A stretch of DNA of 64,000 nt from Cryoendolithus antarcticus (GCA_002077065.1 NAJO01000027.1:372001-436000), one strand, 5' to 3'. Shown: positions 21,292 through 33,107, counted from the first letter of the stretch. Numbers and translations: made by a program. Notes: generated by a model not told the origin, from the letters alone.

Positions 21292-22236
21292 TCACGATGC
21301 ATTCTCGAACTTCAACCCAGCCTCCTTCCTCACAGCTCCATAGATCCCTCCAATATCACCCTTGTCCCCAGCATGCTCCACCACCATCTGCAGATGCGCG
21401 TCCGCGACCTCCACGGCCTTCAGCTTGACGCCCGCAGTCTTCGCAAGATCCAAGGCATGTCCAGCATCCTTTCTCGCCAACCGAGCCATGAACGCTGGCT
21501 CCTCGCGGTTGTAGTAATCGCCGGACATCATCCTTCCACTATAAGCCGTGTACGGCCCTGGAAACATGGTCTCAATGAAGGCATGCAGGTTCTCAACCCC
21601 GAGACCACTCTTCTCAGCAAGTGTGTGACCTTCAGAGAGCGCTTCAATCATCTGGAGGATGAAGGTGTTGCCTATGATCTTCAATCGTGTGGCGGTACCA
21701 TAGCTTTGGTCCGTGTAGTCAATCTCAGCGCGACCCATGACACCTTTGCAGAAGGGCTTGACTCGGTCGACCTGTGCTGAAGGGCCAGCGAGAACGCAGA
21801 CGAGCTGACCGTTGTCTGCCATTGTCGGAGCACCGAAGACTGGACAGGCTACGAAGTAAGCGCCGGCTGCTTCGATGTCGGCTCCGAGTTTGTCAGTGGT
21901 ATCGGGGTGGACTGTAGAGCAGTCGACGAACAGCTTTCCCTTCACGTCTGGTGACTTCAACGCTGTCGCGATGGTCTCAGTGATCGCCTTGTCGTCACCG
22001 AGGCAGGCGAAGATAATGTCCGCATGTGAGACCGCATCCTCGATGGATGTGAGAATCTTGACTTTGTCCGAGGGCAGGGTGGAGGCTAGCTTTTCAGAGC
22101 GTGACGTTGTGCGGTTGTAAATTCCAAGTGGTGCTGTATACTTGCCCTTCTCGACAATGTTCTTGACCATCCCACGGCCCATATTGCCAAGGCCTAGCCA
22201 GGCGACTCGAGGACTGCCGCTCGCGTTTGTAGCCAT
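21292..22236 (-). CDS. 3-hydroxyisobutyrate dehydrogenase-like oxidoreductase
   Basis: Single exon, 314 aa, the usual length for the beta-hydroxyacid dehydrogenase family. It opens with an N-terminal Rossmann fold motif GLGNMGRGM (residues ~16-24), then FVDCSTVHPDTT (substrate-binding motif, DxST.xP type), a PVFGAPTMADNGQLVCVLAG block, and the GNTFILQMIEALSEG helix around the expected catalytic Lys region (RLKIIGN). Relatives reduce or oxidise 3-hydroxyisobutyrate, tartronate semialdehyde, glyoxylate or succinic semialdehyde with NAD(P). The true substrate cannot be read from sequence. No mitochondrial targeting peptide is obvious, so it is likely cytosolic. It lies in tandem with RPS17, 273 bp downstream of the RPS17 start. 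Confidence 0.87.
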   Translation of the reverse strand: MATNASGSPRVAWLGLGNMGRGMVKNIVEKGKYTAPLGIYNRTTSRSEKLASTLPSDKVKILTSIEDAVSHADIIFACLGDDKAITETIATALKSPDVKGKLFVDCSTVHPDTTDKLGADIEAAGAYFVACPVFGAPTMADNGQLVCVLAGPSAQVDRVKPFCKGVMGRAEIDYTDQSYGTATRLKIIGNTFILQMIEALSEGHTLAEKSGLGVENLHAFIETMFPGPYTAYSGRMMSGDYYNREEPAFMARLARKDAGHALDLAKTAGVKLKAVEVADAHLQMVVEHAGDKGDIGGIYGAVRKEAGLKFENAS

Positions 22237-23014
22237 AATGTGTTAGTATATGCTGATAGTCCTGGGTGATGAGTGCAGAGGTATGTGAGTGCTCGGGTTT
22301 AGCCTGAATATATCGTAATAATGATTGAAAAGGACTAGGAATGTAAGAATACTCGGGTAGGGAAACAATTGAGATATGTACCCTTCCCTTGAAGTCAGGA
22401 ACAGCCCCAGGGCCAGTTCGACGTCAGAAGTCAATGACTGGAACTGCACAGTCAATGACGTCTTGGCCACAAGCTCAAGCTCCACCACAAGAAGCTCCGG
22501 GTTGATCGGAGCCACTGGGTCTCTGTTCAGGCGAGAGCGCCATTGTGCGTCTACTAACGTAGATTCGGCGACGGAGAGGAGTCTGCGCCGATTTCTCAAA
22601 CCCGCAATAGCCGACTGTGAGAGACGCTGGAAGCGGTCGGTGGTAGTGCACCCAGGGTTCGATGGACGAGTCGACTCGATCGTTTGAACGCCAGCAGAGC
22701 CGACTAGTCGATGACTGCAACCGAACAATAGCATCAACAGCCTAGTCGCACGCGTTGTGGCTGCCAACGATGCAATGGGGTCGGCTAGCATGGAAGAGAT
22801 GTGAGAGGGAAGGTGCGGAGGGCTTCCGTGGGGCTAAGCCCGATGTGGTACACTGTGAGTAAATACACGAAACGCGAGTGACTACGCGTGCGCTCTGGGC
22901 AGCGACAATACGACATCGACGAGACCAGTTCAGGGCACCACGGAGACGGGAGTGGCACTAATCAGGGTAGCGCGACCATGATCAGATGAAGCGCACTCGA
23001 CACCCACCGCAAAC
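22237..23014. other. intergenic, 0.8 kb, divergent promoter region
   Basis: Between the starts of the dehydrogenase (minus) and SMC2 (plus). Some open frames overlap on both strands, but none resembles a protein family. Confidence 0.5.
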
Positions 23015-26000
23015 ATGCGCATCACCGAATTGATTATCGACGGCTTCAAGTCCTACGCTGTCCGAACTGTAATCTCCTCCTGGGACCCGACCTTCAACGC
23101 GATCACTGGTCTGAACGGTAGCGGAAAGTCCAACATCCTCGACGCAATATGCTTTTGCCTCGGCATCGGGCGGTTCGAGCTTCTGCGCGCGAGTGGAGGA
23201 GCCAGCGACCTGATATACAAGCGCGGACAAGCAGGAATCACGAAGGCATCTGTGACACTAGTATTCGACAACAGCGACAAGCCCAAGTCGCCGATCGGGT
23301 TTGAGGACTATGCGTCGATCAGTGTCACCCGGCAGATTGTGCTGGGAGGGACGAGCAAGTACCTGATCAATGGACACCGCGCGCAGCAGCAGACTGTGCA
23401 GAACTTGTTCCAGAGCGTGCAGCTGAACATCAACAATCCGAACTTCCTGATTATGCAGGGAAAGATCACGAAGGTGCTCAATATGAAGAGCACGGAAATC
23501 TTGGGGATGGTGGAGGAGGCTGCTGGAACGAGGATGTTCGAGGACCGACGAGAAAAGGCTTTCAAGACGATGGCGAAGAAGCAGGCCAAGGTCGAAGAGC
23601 TTGAGGGACTGCTGAAGGAGGAGATTGAGCCGAAGCTGGACAAGCTGCGGAATGAGAAGCGGGCCTTCCTGGAGTTTCAAAGCACGCAAAGCGATCTGGA
23701 GAGGCTGACGAAGCTGGTTGTGGCATATGACTACGTCAGGTCGAAACAGAAAGTCCAGCAGAGCGCTGAAGATCTGGCCGCGAAGAGGGAGAGAGTTGAG
23801 GCGATCGAGGAGAACGCCGAGAAGATGAGAAGGGAGATTGGTGTTCTCGAAGAGGACATGGAGAAGGTGCGGGCAGCGAGAGACAAGGAGCTGCGGAAGG
23901 GTGGCAAGTTTGCTAAGCTAGAGGATGCCGTCAAGACACATTCTCACGAGCTCGTGCGACTTGCAACCGTGCTTGACTTGAAGGCCGCCTCAATGGCCGA
24001 GGAGCAGGAACGATTGCAGAAAGCTCAGAAGTCCGTCAAGGAGCTGGAGATGCAGCTCAAGCATCGATCACAGGCACACACCGCATTGCAACAGCAATTC
24101 GAGGAAGCGAATCGGAGTCTTGAGGAGCAGAAAGCTGAGGCCGAGAAAAAGGAAGAGCTTCTACAGACATTACAGACTGGCATTTCATCAAATGCTGGAT
24201 CCGATGGGGGATACGCAGGTCAACTTGCTGCAGCACGCGACAGTGTCAGCAAGTCTGGCACCGAGATCGAACAGTCGAAGCTCAAGATCTCCCACTTGGA
24301 GGCACGCATCAAAGAGGATGAGCCTCGTGCCAAGAAGGCCGAGAAAGAGAATGCCGGTCTGCTGAAGGATCTTGAGCTGCTCCGATCGCAAGCAGGCAAG
24401 TTGGAGAAGGAGCTTGAGAAACTCGGCTTCGAGCCTGGCAGGGACGAGCAACAACAGGCAGAGAAATCACAACTGGAGAAGCGGATTCGGTCACTTCAAG
24501 CAGACGCCGAGACCTTGCGACGGAAGGTGGCTGGACTGGACTTCTCGTACTCGGATCCTTCGCCAAACTTCGACCGCGGCCGTGTGAAGGGACTGGTTGC
24601 GCAGCTGTTCAATCTGCCGGCTGAGCAAGCCGAGGCAGGCACTGCGCTCGAGATCTGCGCTGGCGGCAGGCTCTACAATGTAGTCGTTGACTCTGCCGAG
24701 ACTGGCTCACAGCTTCTGCAGAATGGTAAGCTAAGGCGACGAGTGACCATTGTGCCTCTAGACAAGATCTCAGCATCACGAGCGCCAGCAGATCGAGTCG
24801 CTGCAGCACAGAGGCTAGCTCCGGGCAAGGTCAATCTTGCGCTTCCTCTTGTTGGGTATGAACATGAGGTCGAGAAGGCGATGGAGTTCGTCTTCGGCAA
24901 CACATTGATCTGCACGGATGCATCGACTGCGAAGAAAGTCACCTTCGACCCTGCAGTGCGATTAAAGAGCGTTACGCTGGAAGGCGATGTTTATGATCCC
25001 AGTGGCACACTGTCGGGAGGCTCCGCTGCTCAGGGCAGTGGCGTACTGCTCACGCTGCAAAAGCTCAATGCAATCACACAAGAGCTCGAATCTGAACAGG
25101 AGAACCTCACTAAGCTCGAGCGACAGATGTCTAAAGACGCGCAGAAGCTGAAGTCTGCGCGTCAGATCAAGCAGGAGCTCGACCTCAAGGCTCATGAGAT
25201 CGGCCTTGCAGAGGAGCAGATCGCGTCAAACTCGTCCAGCAGCATCATTGCTTCGGTAGCTGAGATGAAGGAGACGATTGCAGCTCTCAAGTCCAACATC
25301 GATGCTGCGAAGAAGCGCCATACTGACGCCGAAGCTGAGGCCAAGCGGATCGAGAAAGACATGAAGGACTTCTCCGCCAATAAGTCAGGCAAACTAGAGC
25401 AGCTGCAGAAGGAGGTTGAGAAACTGCGGAAGGCTCTTGCCAAAGCGCAAGGCACCATCAAGCCTCTCCAGCAGAAGATGCGAGATGCCAATATCGACAC
25501 CGAACAGATCGGGAGCGACCTGGCAGCCGCGCAGGAAGAGCTACAGGACTCAGAGAACACATTGGCTGCCCACCAAGAAGAAGTCCATGCCCTCACATCG
25601 GAGCAGAAGACAGCGCAGAGTTCTCACGACGAAGCGCAAGCAACTCTAGACGATGAGCGAGCAAAGCTTTCGAACTTCGACTCCGAACTTGCAGATCTTG
25701 ACAAGGCGTCAAAGCGCAAGACCCAACAGATCTCCGACGAGAAGCTCGAATCTCAGAAACTCGGCCACGCCATCGACGGCTTCGCGAAAGCACAGCAGGC
25801 GGCCCAAAGCACGCTCACAACAATGGAGAAAGAGCACGATTGGATCCACGAAGCCGCCACGTCTTTCGGCAAAGCCAACACACCCTATGACTTCAGCAAC
25901 GCTAACATGGGCGAGTCAAAGTCGAACCTCAAGGTCCTTACCGAGCGCTTCCAGTCCATGAAGAAGAAGATCAACCCCGCTGTGATGGCCACAATTGACT

Positions 26001-26615
26001 CCGTCGAGAAGAAAGAGACTGCGTTGAAGCAGATGATGCGGACAGTCATCAAAGACAAGCGGAAGATCGAGGAGACGATCGCGAGTCTGGATGAGTACAA
26101 GCGCGAGACTCTGCTCAAGACTTGGATGAAGGTCAATGAGGACTTTGGGCTGATCTTCAATGACCTTCTGCCCGGTAACACGGCCAAGCTTGACCCGCTT
26201 GAAGGCAAGGAGATCAGCGAGGGATTGGAGGTCAAAGTCTGCTTGGGCAAAGTCTGGAAACAGTCACTTACTGAGTTGTCTGGTGGCCAAAGGTTCGGCC
26301 CTCTCACTTACCTGCCGCGCTAGCACAGATCACTGACATGCGTCACGCAGATCCCTCATCGCGCTCTCTCTCATCCTTTCGCTTCTTCAATACTCACCAG
26401 CACCCATGTACATCCTCGACGAGGTCGACGCCGCGCTGGATCTCTCTCACACACAAAACATTGGCAGACTGATCAAAACTCGGTTCAAGGGGAGCCAGTT
26501 CATTGTAGTGAGTTTGAAGGACGGCATGTTCGGGAACGCGAATCGGATCTTCAAAACAAGATTCATGGATGGAACGAGTGTGGTTCAGGTGTTGGGGCCG
26601 GGGGATGTGAAATGA
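23015..26615 (+). CDS. SMC2: Condensin ATPase subunit SMC2
   Basis: Two exons, 23015..26292 and 26351..26615, giving 1180 aa. The N-terminal head starts [15 protein letters not shown] with Walker [10 protein letters not shown] (~32-40). Two long coiled coils flank a hinge (about residues 520-670, e.g. [39 protein letters not shown]). The C-terminal head has the ABC signature LSGGQRS and Walker [13 protein letters not shown], ending with SMC2-specific [20 protein letters not shown]. The single 58-nt intron (GTTCGG...CGCAG) splits the Arg codon of the LSGGQR signature. SMC2 pairs with SMC4 to form condensin, which compacts mitotic chromosomes. It is convergent with the GMC oxidoreductase gene (84 bp between stops). 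Confidence 0.97.
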
Positions 26616-26699
26616 TACCAGGGACGGAGAGGACTAGGGATGATCGCGATTGGCGCTCTGTACAGTATTTCGTATTCCACGCTTTTGACGAAATGCGGC

Positions 26700-28760
26700 T
26701 CACGCCCAAGCCTCTTTGATGAAGTCAGCAGCCCGCTCACCAATGCCATACGCGGGCATCTGCGTATGTCCGCCATGCAACGTCGGCATTACGCTCACAT
26801 CAGCCACGCGCAAGCCTTTCACTCCACGGACCCGCAGCTTCTCATCCAGCACCGCCATCTTGTCGTCCGCCTTGCCCATCTTACAAGTGCCGGCTGCATG
26901 ATAACAGGTGGTGGCTTGCTGCTTCACGTACGGCACCCATTGCTCACGAGTCGTGTAGCCGTGGTGCGTCAGGTCAGCCGGCCAAGCGCCCTTGACAATC
27001 CCACTCGTACCCTTGCCCTGCATAATCACTTCGTTCCCGAGTTTCACGCCCTCTGACAAGACGAGCACGTCGAGAGGATCAGACAGCCAGTTGGGATCGA
27101 CAACGGGGTTATCCATGGGATCCTTGGATCTCAGCGTTACTGTGCCTTTCGATCTGGGACTGAAGAGCTCCGTTATCATAGCGAATGCGTGCTTGTTGTC
27201 GACAGGAAACTGGTCGTATTGCTTTGGGCCGCCGTAGCACTCGGTTGTGAAGAACTCGATATTTGGCTGCTTCTTGGTCAAGCCCATTGGATCGCGACCG
27301 GGCGCAGCCTGAGCTTGAGCTTCCTTCCATAGAGGCTCGTCTTTGAGGCGGTCATCCAGGCGAGCGAAGGCGAAGGCGCCGAAGGGGAAGCTACGTGTGT
27401 CAGTGGGTACCTAGCGCGATCACAATCAGAATGATTCACCTTGTTAAGAAGCCAGTCTTTTCCTTCTTCCACTGCTCATATGTCGTGGCAAGGGAATTGC
27501 CGTGATAGACCTTGTAGTCTGTCGTCAAACCTTCCTTCTCAGTCTCGTAGAACGCAAATACAATCAAGTGATCTAGCAAGTTCTGACCGACACCTGGTGC
27601 GTCAACTACAGTCTGGACGTCGTGTTTCTTGAGCTCAGCTGCTGGACCGATTCCAGACCGCATTAGGATTGTAGGGGTACAGTAAGCGCCTCCAGAGACA
27701 ATGATTTCGCGTTGAGCATGCACAGTGCGCCATGTGCCATCAGGACCGATGAGATCGACGCTATGGGCCTGGAGTCCATCGTTGGTCTGACGAATGTTCA
27801 CCTTGTCGACAACAGTATTGACGAGGATCTCAATATTATCGCGGTGGTGGTCGTTGGTCACGAAGTCGGCGCCAGTAGTCCCTGCTTTGCGATGAGTATC
27901 TCGTGAGAACCGGGGCGAACAGCACACGGAACTTACGCAAGCCCTTGTAGTGTGTCCGAGTGGCGTGACCACATCCATGCGGCGTTTCGCCCGTCGTAAA
28001 CATGTCCTCATTGTACGGCATACCCTGCGACTGGAATGACTCCATGATGAGATTGGAGATTGGCGCAAGATCATGCGGTTCATTGTGCAGGGGTCCACTC
28101 GTACCATGTGCGCCTTTCGCCGGAGTGAACCAGTCCTGCAGCGTCACCGTTAGACTTGATATACTGACCGACTCTATAGACTTACCTTAGTATGGAACGT
28201 CTCCGCTTTGCGCATAGCAGCGAAGAATTGCTCGCCGTCCCACCCGGACAAGTCCCAGTCATCGTAGTCTTGCTTGCAGCCACGGATACACAGTGTCCCA
28301 TTGACACCGCTCGAACCACCCAGAAACCGGCCCCGACTGAGCTTGATCTGGTAGAGTCAGTCATCGATGTTACTACCTCTGTGCAGCATCATGAACAGAC
28401 CTGCCGGTCGTCTGCGCCAGGCTGTGGCTCGGAGACGATGTTCCAGTCTTCGGGTCCGTCAAAGTTCTTGCTCCAACCACCGACTGTGCGGTGTAGAAAC
28501 ACAGATTAGCGAAATGATCGAGCCGTGCAGGGGGCCGAAGTGTCCCTTCTTACCCATGTGCACATTCTCAAGATCCTTGTTATGTGCTCCCGCTTCGACT
28601 ATGAGAATCTTCGCGTTCGTGTCGTCGGCAAGGCGATGTGCAACGACGCACCCAGCCGTGCCACCGCCTACGTAGACCTAGCTGTCAGTCTGCAATGACT
28701 CCCGTTCCGAGTCGCGAACGGGCATATACCGGCAATGATGTAGTCAAAGGTGTCTGCCAT
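26700..28760 (-). CDS. GMC-family FAD-dependent oxidoreductase
   Basis: Seven exons in transcript order: 28730..28760, 28554..28667, 28401..28483, 28186..28347, 27937..28135, 27440..27881, 26700..27390. All junctions are GT-AG and in frame, giving 573 aa. The 31-nt first exon encodes MADTFDYIIA, and the splice completes the FAD dinucleotide motif GGGTAGC. Family blocks follow: ILIVEAG, RGRFLGGSSGVNG (GMC signature 1), SGGAYCTPTILMRSGIGPA (signature 2), and a C-terminal CYHAAGTCKMG plus HGGHTQMP, giving the active-site His pair. Members oxidise alcohols, choline, glucose or aryl alcohols with O2 or quinones. There is no signal peptide, so it is probably intracellular. The substrate is unknown. 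Confidence 0.92.
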
Positions 28761-30032
28761 GTCTAGTGATCCCATCTTTGAGACAAGGAGTCGTCGACTC
28801 CTGCTGTTGAGAATGACTACTGAGAAAGGAGAACTGGTCTACATGTACCTCATATATGCAATCATCTGCTCATAGTCGAGCGTGCTCGCGGAAACGTACC
28901 GGATGTACCGCATGTCACTTTAGAAGAGGGAGGCATGAAAGGGCACGCCCCTCTACATCGAAGTGAGATGCGTGCGGGGAGCATTTAGCTATAGTTCCGG
29001 CTTCGATTAGCGCCATCCTTTTGAGCGGCGACCAGCGAGAGCTGTCTCTGGTGCGCATTCATTCCGCTCTGAAGTACCGGGTCAGCGCGGACACGTCGGG
29101 ATGCTCGCAGTCAGCAATACGAGTGACCAGGCCACGAGGAGTATGCCTTACGGTCTAGCGAGACTCTGGCGCCCACGAACGTCTCTTGGTCTTGTCTACA
29201 TCCCAGTGCTGAGATTGAGATCGAGGCAGTAGCATGACTGTACCGCGTAGCGATGAGCTGGCACTTCAATGGAGTGTGCTCTCCAGGGCGACCGTTGTGT
29301 GGTCAAGGGAATGCAACTGCTTATCTGTGCTGAAGACTGCGGATTCGTGACCGCGTCAACGCACGAAGGAAGCCAACACTTGAACCTCATCTCACCTCAT
29401 CTCACCTCATCTCGTGTATCTCATCTCGCAACCTTGATGATCTACAGGCCGCGAACGTGACTGCGCGTTGTGCACGGGTTTCTATATTGAAGCCGACGCG
29501 CGGAGAGCTTTTTGATTCTCACGCGTACGTCGATAAACATCGCTTTTCCTTGGCCTCACAGTAAGCGTGGCTGGACCTGTGGCAGTTGGTGGGGACACCG
29601 ACCGAAGCAGCGATCGAGACTGTGAGAGGCATTGTCATTGGTCTGGCTACTGAGCCAAGTGCATTAGATCAAATGTAGATCACGCGGTGGCTATGGATCT
29701 ATCAGCGATCGGTGAGTTATACGGAGATTCAAACTGAGCTTGCGTACCAGTGCGAAAACGCACTGCCACGGCCACGCAGGCGCGTGGATATATCTTACCG
29801 TTCGCGCTCAAGCCACATGTACTGTGCTGTCCCTTCAGCTCCCTCCAGCTCTTCACGCGGGGTGAGTTTAATGTGGGGAACCTTGGAGACGGACCAGCAG
29901 TTCGGTAGTGTATACGCCGCCTTAAAGGAGCAAGACACTGCGACCTCTGGTGCTCCTTGCTAGAACAAATAAGTCTAGATTGTCAAACCGTCAGCTAAGT
30001 TGGTGTAGATCGCGCGATCAAGAATTACAGCC
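28761..30032. other. intergenic, 1.3 kb, divergent promoter region
   Basis: Between the GMC oxidoreductase (minus) and epimerase (plus) starts. It contains a short 10-bp tandem repeat (listed separately). No convincing gene. Confidence 0.5.
29385..29414. repeat. 10-bp tandem repeat, three units
   Basis: Unit CCTCATCTCA, three perfect or near-perfect copies, followed by two degenerate CTCATCTCG-like copies to ~29428. It is a simple minisatellite in intergenic DNA, with no sign of function. Confidence 0.85.
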
Positions 30033-31070
30033 ATGTCGAAGAAGGTGTTCTTGGTTGGGCCAGGCTATATTGGTCTCACAGTCCTCGATAACCTTCTTAA
30101 TGATGGCTACGAAGTCACAGTACTGGTCCGCCGCCGGGAAGCAGCCGATGATCTGTCGAAGTCGGGAGTGAAGACTGTTCTCGGGACACTTGAGGACTCT
30201 GCTATCATCTCCGAGAAGACTGCCTCTAGCGATATTGTCATTCACACTGCAACAGCCGATGACCTGCGGTCAGTCAAGGCGGTAATCGAAGGCATCCGTC
30301 AGAGGTCGTCTCGAGATCAGAAGACCATCTACATTCACACAAGTGGCACGTCATTCCTGAGCGATGACTCGAAATCGGCATTCAAGTCAGATACAGTCTA
30401 CCACGACGACAAGCCAGAACAGCTCGACGCATTACCGGACTCTGCCTCACATCGCCTCATCGATCTTGAAATTCTCAAGGCCAGAGCTGAGTTCGGAACT
30501 AAGGCGCAGCTGTGCATCGTTCTGCCGCCGCTTATATACGGCGTAGTCAATAAGCATAGCAAATTATCGATCCAAGTGCCTACACTGACCCGCTTCGCCT
30601 TGAAGCACAAGTACGCCGGTCACATCGGGCAGGGCAAAGCAGTGTGGTCTACCGTACATGTCGCGGATCTTGCTCGAGCGTATCTCATGATCCTGCACTG
30701 GGCGGAGTCTGCGCCAGACAGCGCGACCTCAGGGTCTCCTTACTTCTTCTGCGAGAATGGGGAGGAGATCTCCTGGGGTGATGTAGCAGGCATGATCGGC
30801 AAGGGCCTTCACTCAGCTGGCAAAGTTGATGCTGCCTCTGCGAAGGAGATTCCGGGGCAGGAGTATGTCGATGTGTTCGGACCTTACTCAGCCGTCGTGA
30901 TAGGCTCGAACTCGCGGAGTCGAGCCAATCGTGTGCGCGAGCTGGGCTGGTCGCCAAGAGAAAGACGTATTCGTGAGGCATTTGAGGTGGAGGAACTGCA
31001 ACTGCTGCTTGAGGAGACTGGATCTTTCGCTGGGTATGCGAAACCGGCCGCTTCAGGTGCGACTTCGTAG
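30033..31070 (+). CDS. NAD-dependent epimerase/dehydratase-like protein
   Basis: Single exon, 345 aa. The extended short-chain dehydrogenase fold begins at once with the nucleotide motif VGPGYIG (residues ~8-14). It continues with VLVRRR, the DIVIHTATADD strand and IYIHTSGTSFL. The usual YxxxK is not clear, so catalysis may differ from classical epimerases. The block WSTVHVADLARAYLMIL is the conserved VHVDDLA-like segment, and NGEEISWGDVAGMIG is typical of fungal NmrA/epimerase relatives. The likely role is redox or nucleotide sensing; the substrate is unknown. The gene ends 47 bp from the stop of the convergent dehydrogenase. Confidence 0.85.
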   Translation: MSKKVFLVGPGYIGLTVLDNLLNDGYEVTVLVRRREAADDLSKSGVKTVLGTLEDSAIISEKTASSDIVIHTATADDLRSVKAVIEGIRQRSSRDQKTIYIHTSGTSFLSDDSKSAFKSDTVYHDDKPEQLDALPDSASHRLIDLEILKARAEFGTKAQLCIVLPPLIYGVVNKHSKLSIQVPTLTRFALKHKYAGHIGQGKAVWSTVHVADLARAYLMILHWAESAPDSATSGSPYFFCENGEEISWGDVAGMIGKGLHSAGKVDAASAKEIPGQEYVDVFGPYSAVVIGSNSRSRANRVRELGWSPRERRIREAFEVEELQLLLEETGSFAGYAKPAASGATS

Positions 31071-31117
31071 AGAGCTTACATTCCGCATCACGAATTGCAG
31101 TTGAAAAGCTGAACTTA

Positions 31118-32091
31118 CTATGATACTTTTCCGCCATCATTCCATTCATAGAATCCACTCCCACTCTTCACGCCCAACTTCTTCTCAGCGATGTACTCGT
31201 CAAGTAGTCGTCGCGGCTCGGTAGGCACGCCATCGCGAACGTCGGCATAATGTTGCTCGATATCTCGCACGACGTCCAGCCCCACAACGTCCATTTGCTC
31301 GCAAGGACCTTTGGGCGTCTTAAGCACGTCTTTGAAGATCCCGTCAATCTCAGCCGGCGTAGCGACACCCTCGGAGAGGGCGAGCAGGGTTTCACGCTTG
31401 ATCGCAGCCCATATGCGGTTGTAGATGTAGCCGGTTGAGGACTTCCGGACGTGAAAGGGCGAGAAGCCATGAGCAGAGCACTCCGACATTAGCTTGTCGA
31501 TGATGTGCGAAGGCGTTTGGGGTGTTCCCATCACTTCGATAGCAGACGTCTCGGGCGGCCAGTAGGAGTGCAGGCTCACGAATCGGGATAGGTTCTTCAG
31601 ATCTAGGCCCTGAATGATCTCGTCTATCGTGTAGCTACTTGAGTTCGATGCAATCACTGTGGAAGGACTAGAGAGGTCGTGCATCTTCTGTATCGTCTCG
31701 CGCTTTAGGGCAAGCTTTTCTGGGACGCACTGTCGCTCGCGATCAGCTTGCTACCCGTTCCACTTAAGCTCATCGGGAGCGTACTTCGAGCACCAGCCAT
31801 GAGTCCGATACCGCGTCCTCGAGTGATTCTGCTGGTAGAGTCCGCACTTCGCTCCATTTTGAGGGCTTCTGCTCAGTCCATGTCGATTGGTACTTCTGTA
31901 TCTCCTCGTAGGCTCGGCTGAGCTGGTTTTGATCTTTGTCTACGAGATGTACCGGCCGGCCTTGACGACTCCACTACGGCCGTTAGTAAGACATTGTGCA
32001 GGGACCGTGGGCTCACACCGACCATGAATGCGAGTCGACGGCCCTGCGTGCCCGCTCCAAGCAAAGTTACCGCTCGTCCTGCGGACGCCAT
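31118..32091 (-). CDS. 3-hydroxyacyl-CoA dehydrogenase-like protein
   Basis: Three exons in transcript order: 32023..32091, 31785..31973, 31118..31729, giving 289 aa. The Rossmann motif GAGTQG (residues ~12-17) is split from VHLVD by intron 1. Using the weak GTCGGT donor directly after FM gives the family spacing of 18 residues between the two. A stronger GTGAGC donor six bases on would add two residues. Later blocks are VIASNSSSYT, the HSYWPPE catalytic-His segment, SSTGYIYNRIWAAIKRE (HCDH C-terminal domain) and GVKSGSGFYEW. Relatives act on 3-hydroxyacyl-CoA, L-gulonate or similar with NAD. It is slightly short for the family. The substrate is open. Confidence 0.85.
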
Positions 32092-32465
32092 GGTAACGCG
32101 GATTTACATTTCACTACTGGCGGGACTTTGATAGCAATAGCGCTCGTCAATCTTGATGACGTGATGAAGGAAATGAACAGAGAGATCTACGATACACTTG
32201 GGATGAGCGGCATGTTGTCGATGCGGGAACATATGTATGGCGCTTTTCGGTGTCTAATAAACGGGATGGACTGGATGTCGTTTCTGAACCGAGTTTCTGC
32301 TGCCAAGACTCGAACTTCAACCTCTAGACAGTTGTCTGTCCAATAAGCATCACGACTTCACTCATCACTTCCCCCACACAGACTATAAGATCTCTGTGAT
32401 CGGATTTATCGCTCACGTATCTGCAAAGACTGTGCGTGCGCTAGTACAACAAAGGTACTGGTACG
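32092..32465. other. intergenic, 0.4 kb
   Basis: Divergent spacer between the dehydrogenase and the cyclotransferase-like gene. A T-loop-like stretch near 32300 does not fold into a tRNA (see rejected items). Confidence 0.5.
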
Positions 32466-33107
32466 ATGAAGTGGCCAAATCTCTCCCAATTCCTTCTCTC
32501 ACTCTCTCCCGCGATGGCTCCCTCTTCTACCTCTACTAGCAAGAGCGCTACGGTATATTTCGGCTATGGCAGTAATCTCTGGCAGCACCAGATGGTACAG
32601 CGATGTCCTACGTCTCAGTATCTTGGAGTTGCCCGCCTCAATGACTTCCAGTGGATCATCAACGAGCGAGGCTATGCCAATGTAGTGGAGGTCAACACTA
32701 CCGACGTGAAGCCTGTGGCATATGAGCATGAAGTCTGGGGCATGGTGTACACACTCAAGCCGAAGGACGAAAAGAATCTCGACCGCAATGAAGGCGTGCC
32801 CGTTGCGTATACAAAGGAGATGCTCTTGTGTGACTATTGGCCTGCTGGCAAGCATGGCGCCAACATCAGCTCCACGCCTGAGAAGACCGAGATGTTGGTG
32901 TACATCAATCGCAATCAGACACGAGCCGACAAGCCAAAGCACGAGTACATCTATCGCATGAACATGGGTATTGCGGACGCGCTCAACGAGGGCGTACCTA
33001 AGCCGTACGTGGACAAGGTCATGAGGAAGTTCATACCTGAGGTAGCAAGCAAGGAGGTGGAAGAGCTTGCAAAAAGACAGGCTCTGGAGTTTGAAGATGA
33101 GCGATGA
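32466..33107 (+). CDS. Gamma-glutamylcyclotransferase-like protein
   Basis: Single exon, 213 aa from ATG 32466. A second ATG at 32514 (MAPSSTSTS) fits better with a cytosolic enzyme and a good start context, so the first 16 residues are doubtful. The fold is recognised by the FGYGSNL motif (~33-39), which binds substrate, GVARLNDFQWIIN, and the VWGMVYTLKPKDEKNLDRNEGVP segment, whose Glu is the family catalytic residue. The C-terminal helix (YVDKVMRKFIPEVASKEVEELAKRQ) is fungal style. Members cleave gamma-glutamyl amino acids or glutathione to 5-oxoproline. A GST gene lies 1.7 kb away, but with an orphan gene between I do not infer an operon-like link. Confidence 0.85.
   Translation: MKWPNLSQFLLSLSPAMAPSSTSTSKSATVYFGYGSNLWQHQMVQRCPTSQYLGVARLNDFQWIINERGYANVVEVNTTDVKPVAYEHEVWGMVYTLKPKDEKNLDRNEGVPVAYTKEMLLCDYWPAGKHGANISSTPEKTEMLVYINRNQTRADKPKHEYIYRMNMGIADALNEGVPKPYVDKVMRKFIPEVASKEVEELAKRQALEFEDER

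Noticed and set aside
32011..32023. alternative donor GTGAGC in the 3-hydroxyacyl-CoA dehydrogenase gene
   Set aside because: It would add two residues (VG) between the Rossmann glycines and the NAD-binding Asp, giving 20 where the family has about 18. Kept as a note because it is the stronger donor by sequence.
32296..32362. tRNA-like stretch on the minus strand with TTCGAGT loop
   Set aside because: The T stem has a mismatch, and no 5' acceptor strand complementary to the 3' end lies at the right distance; no sound anticodon stem.
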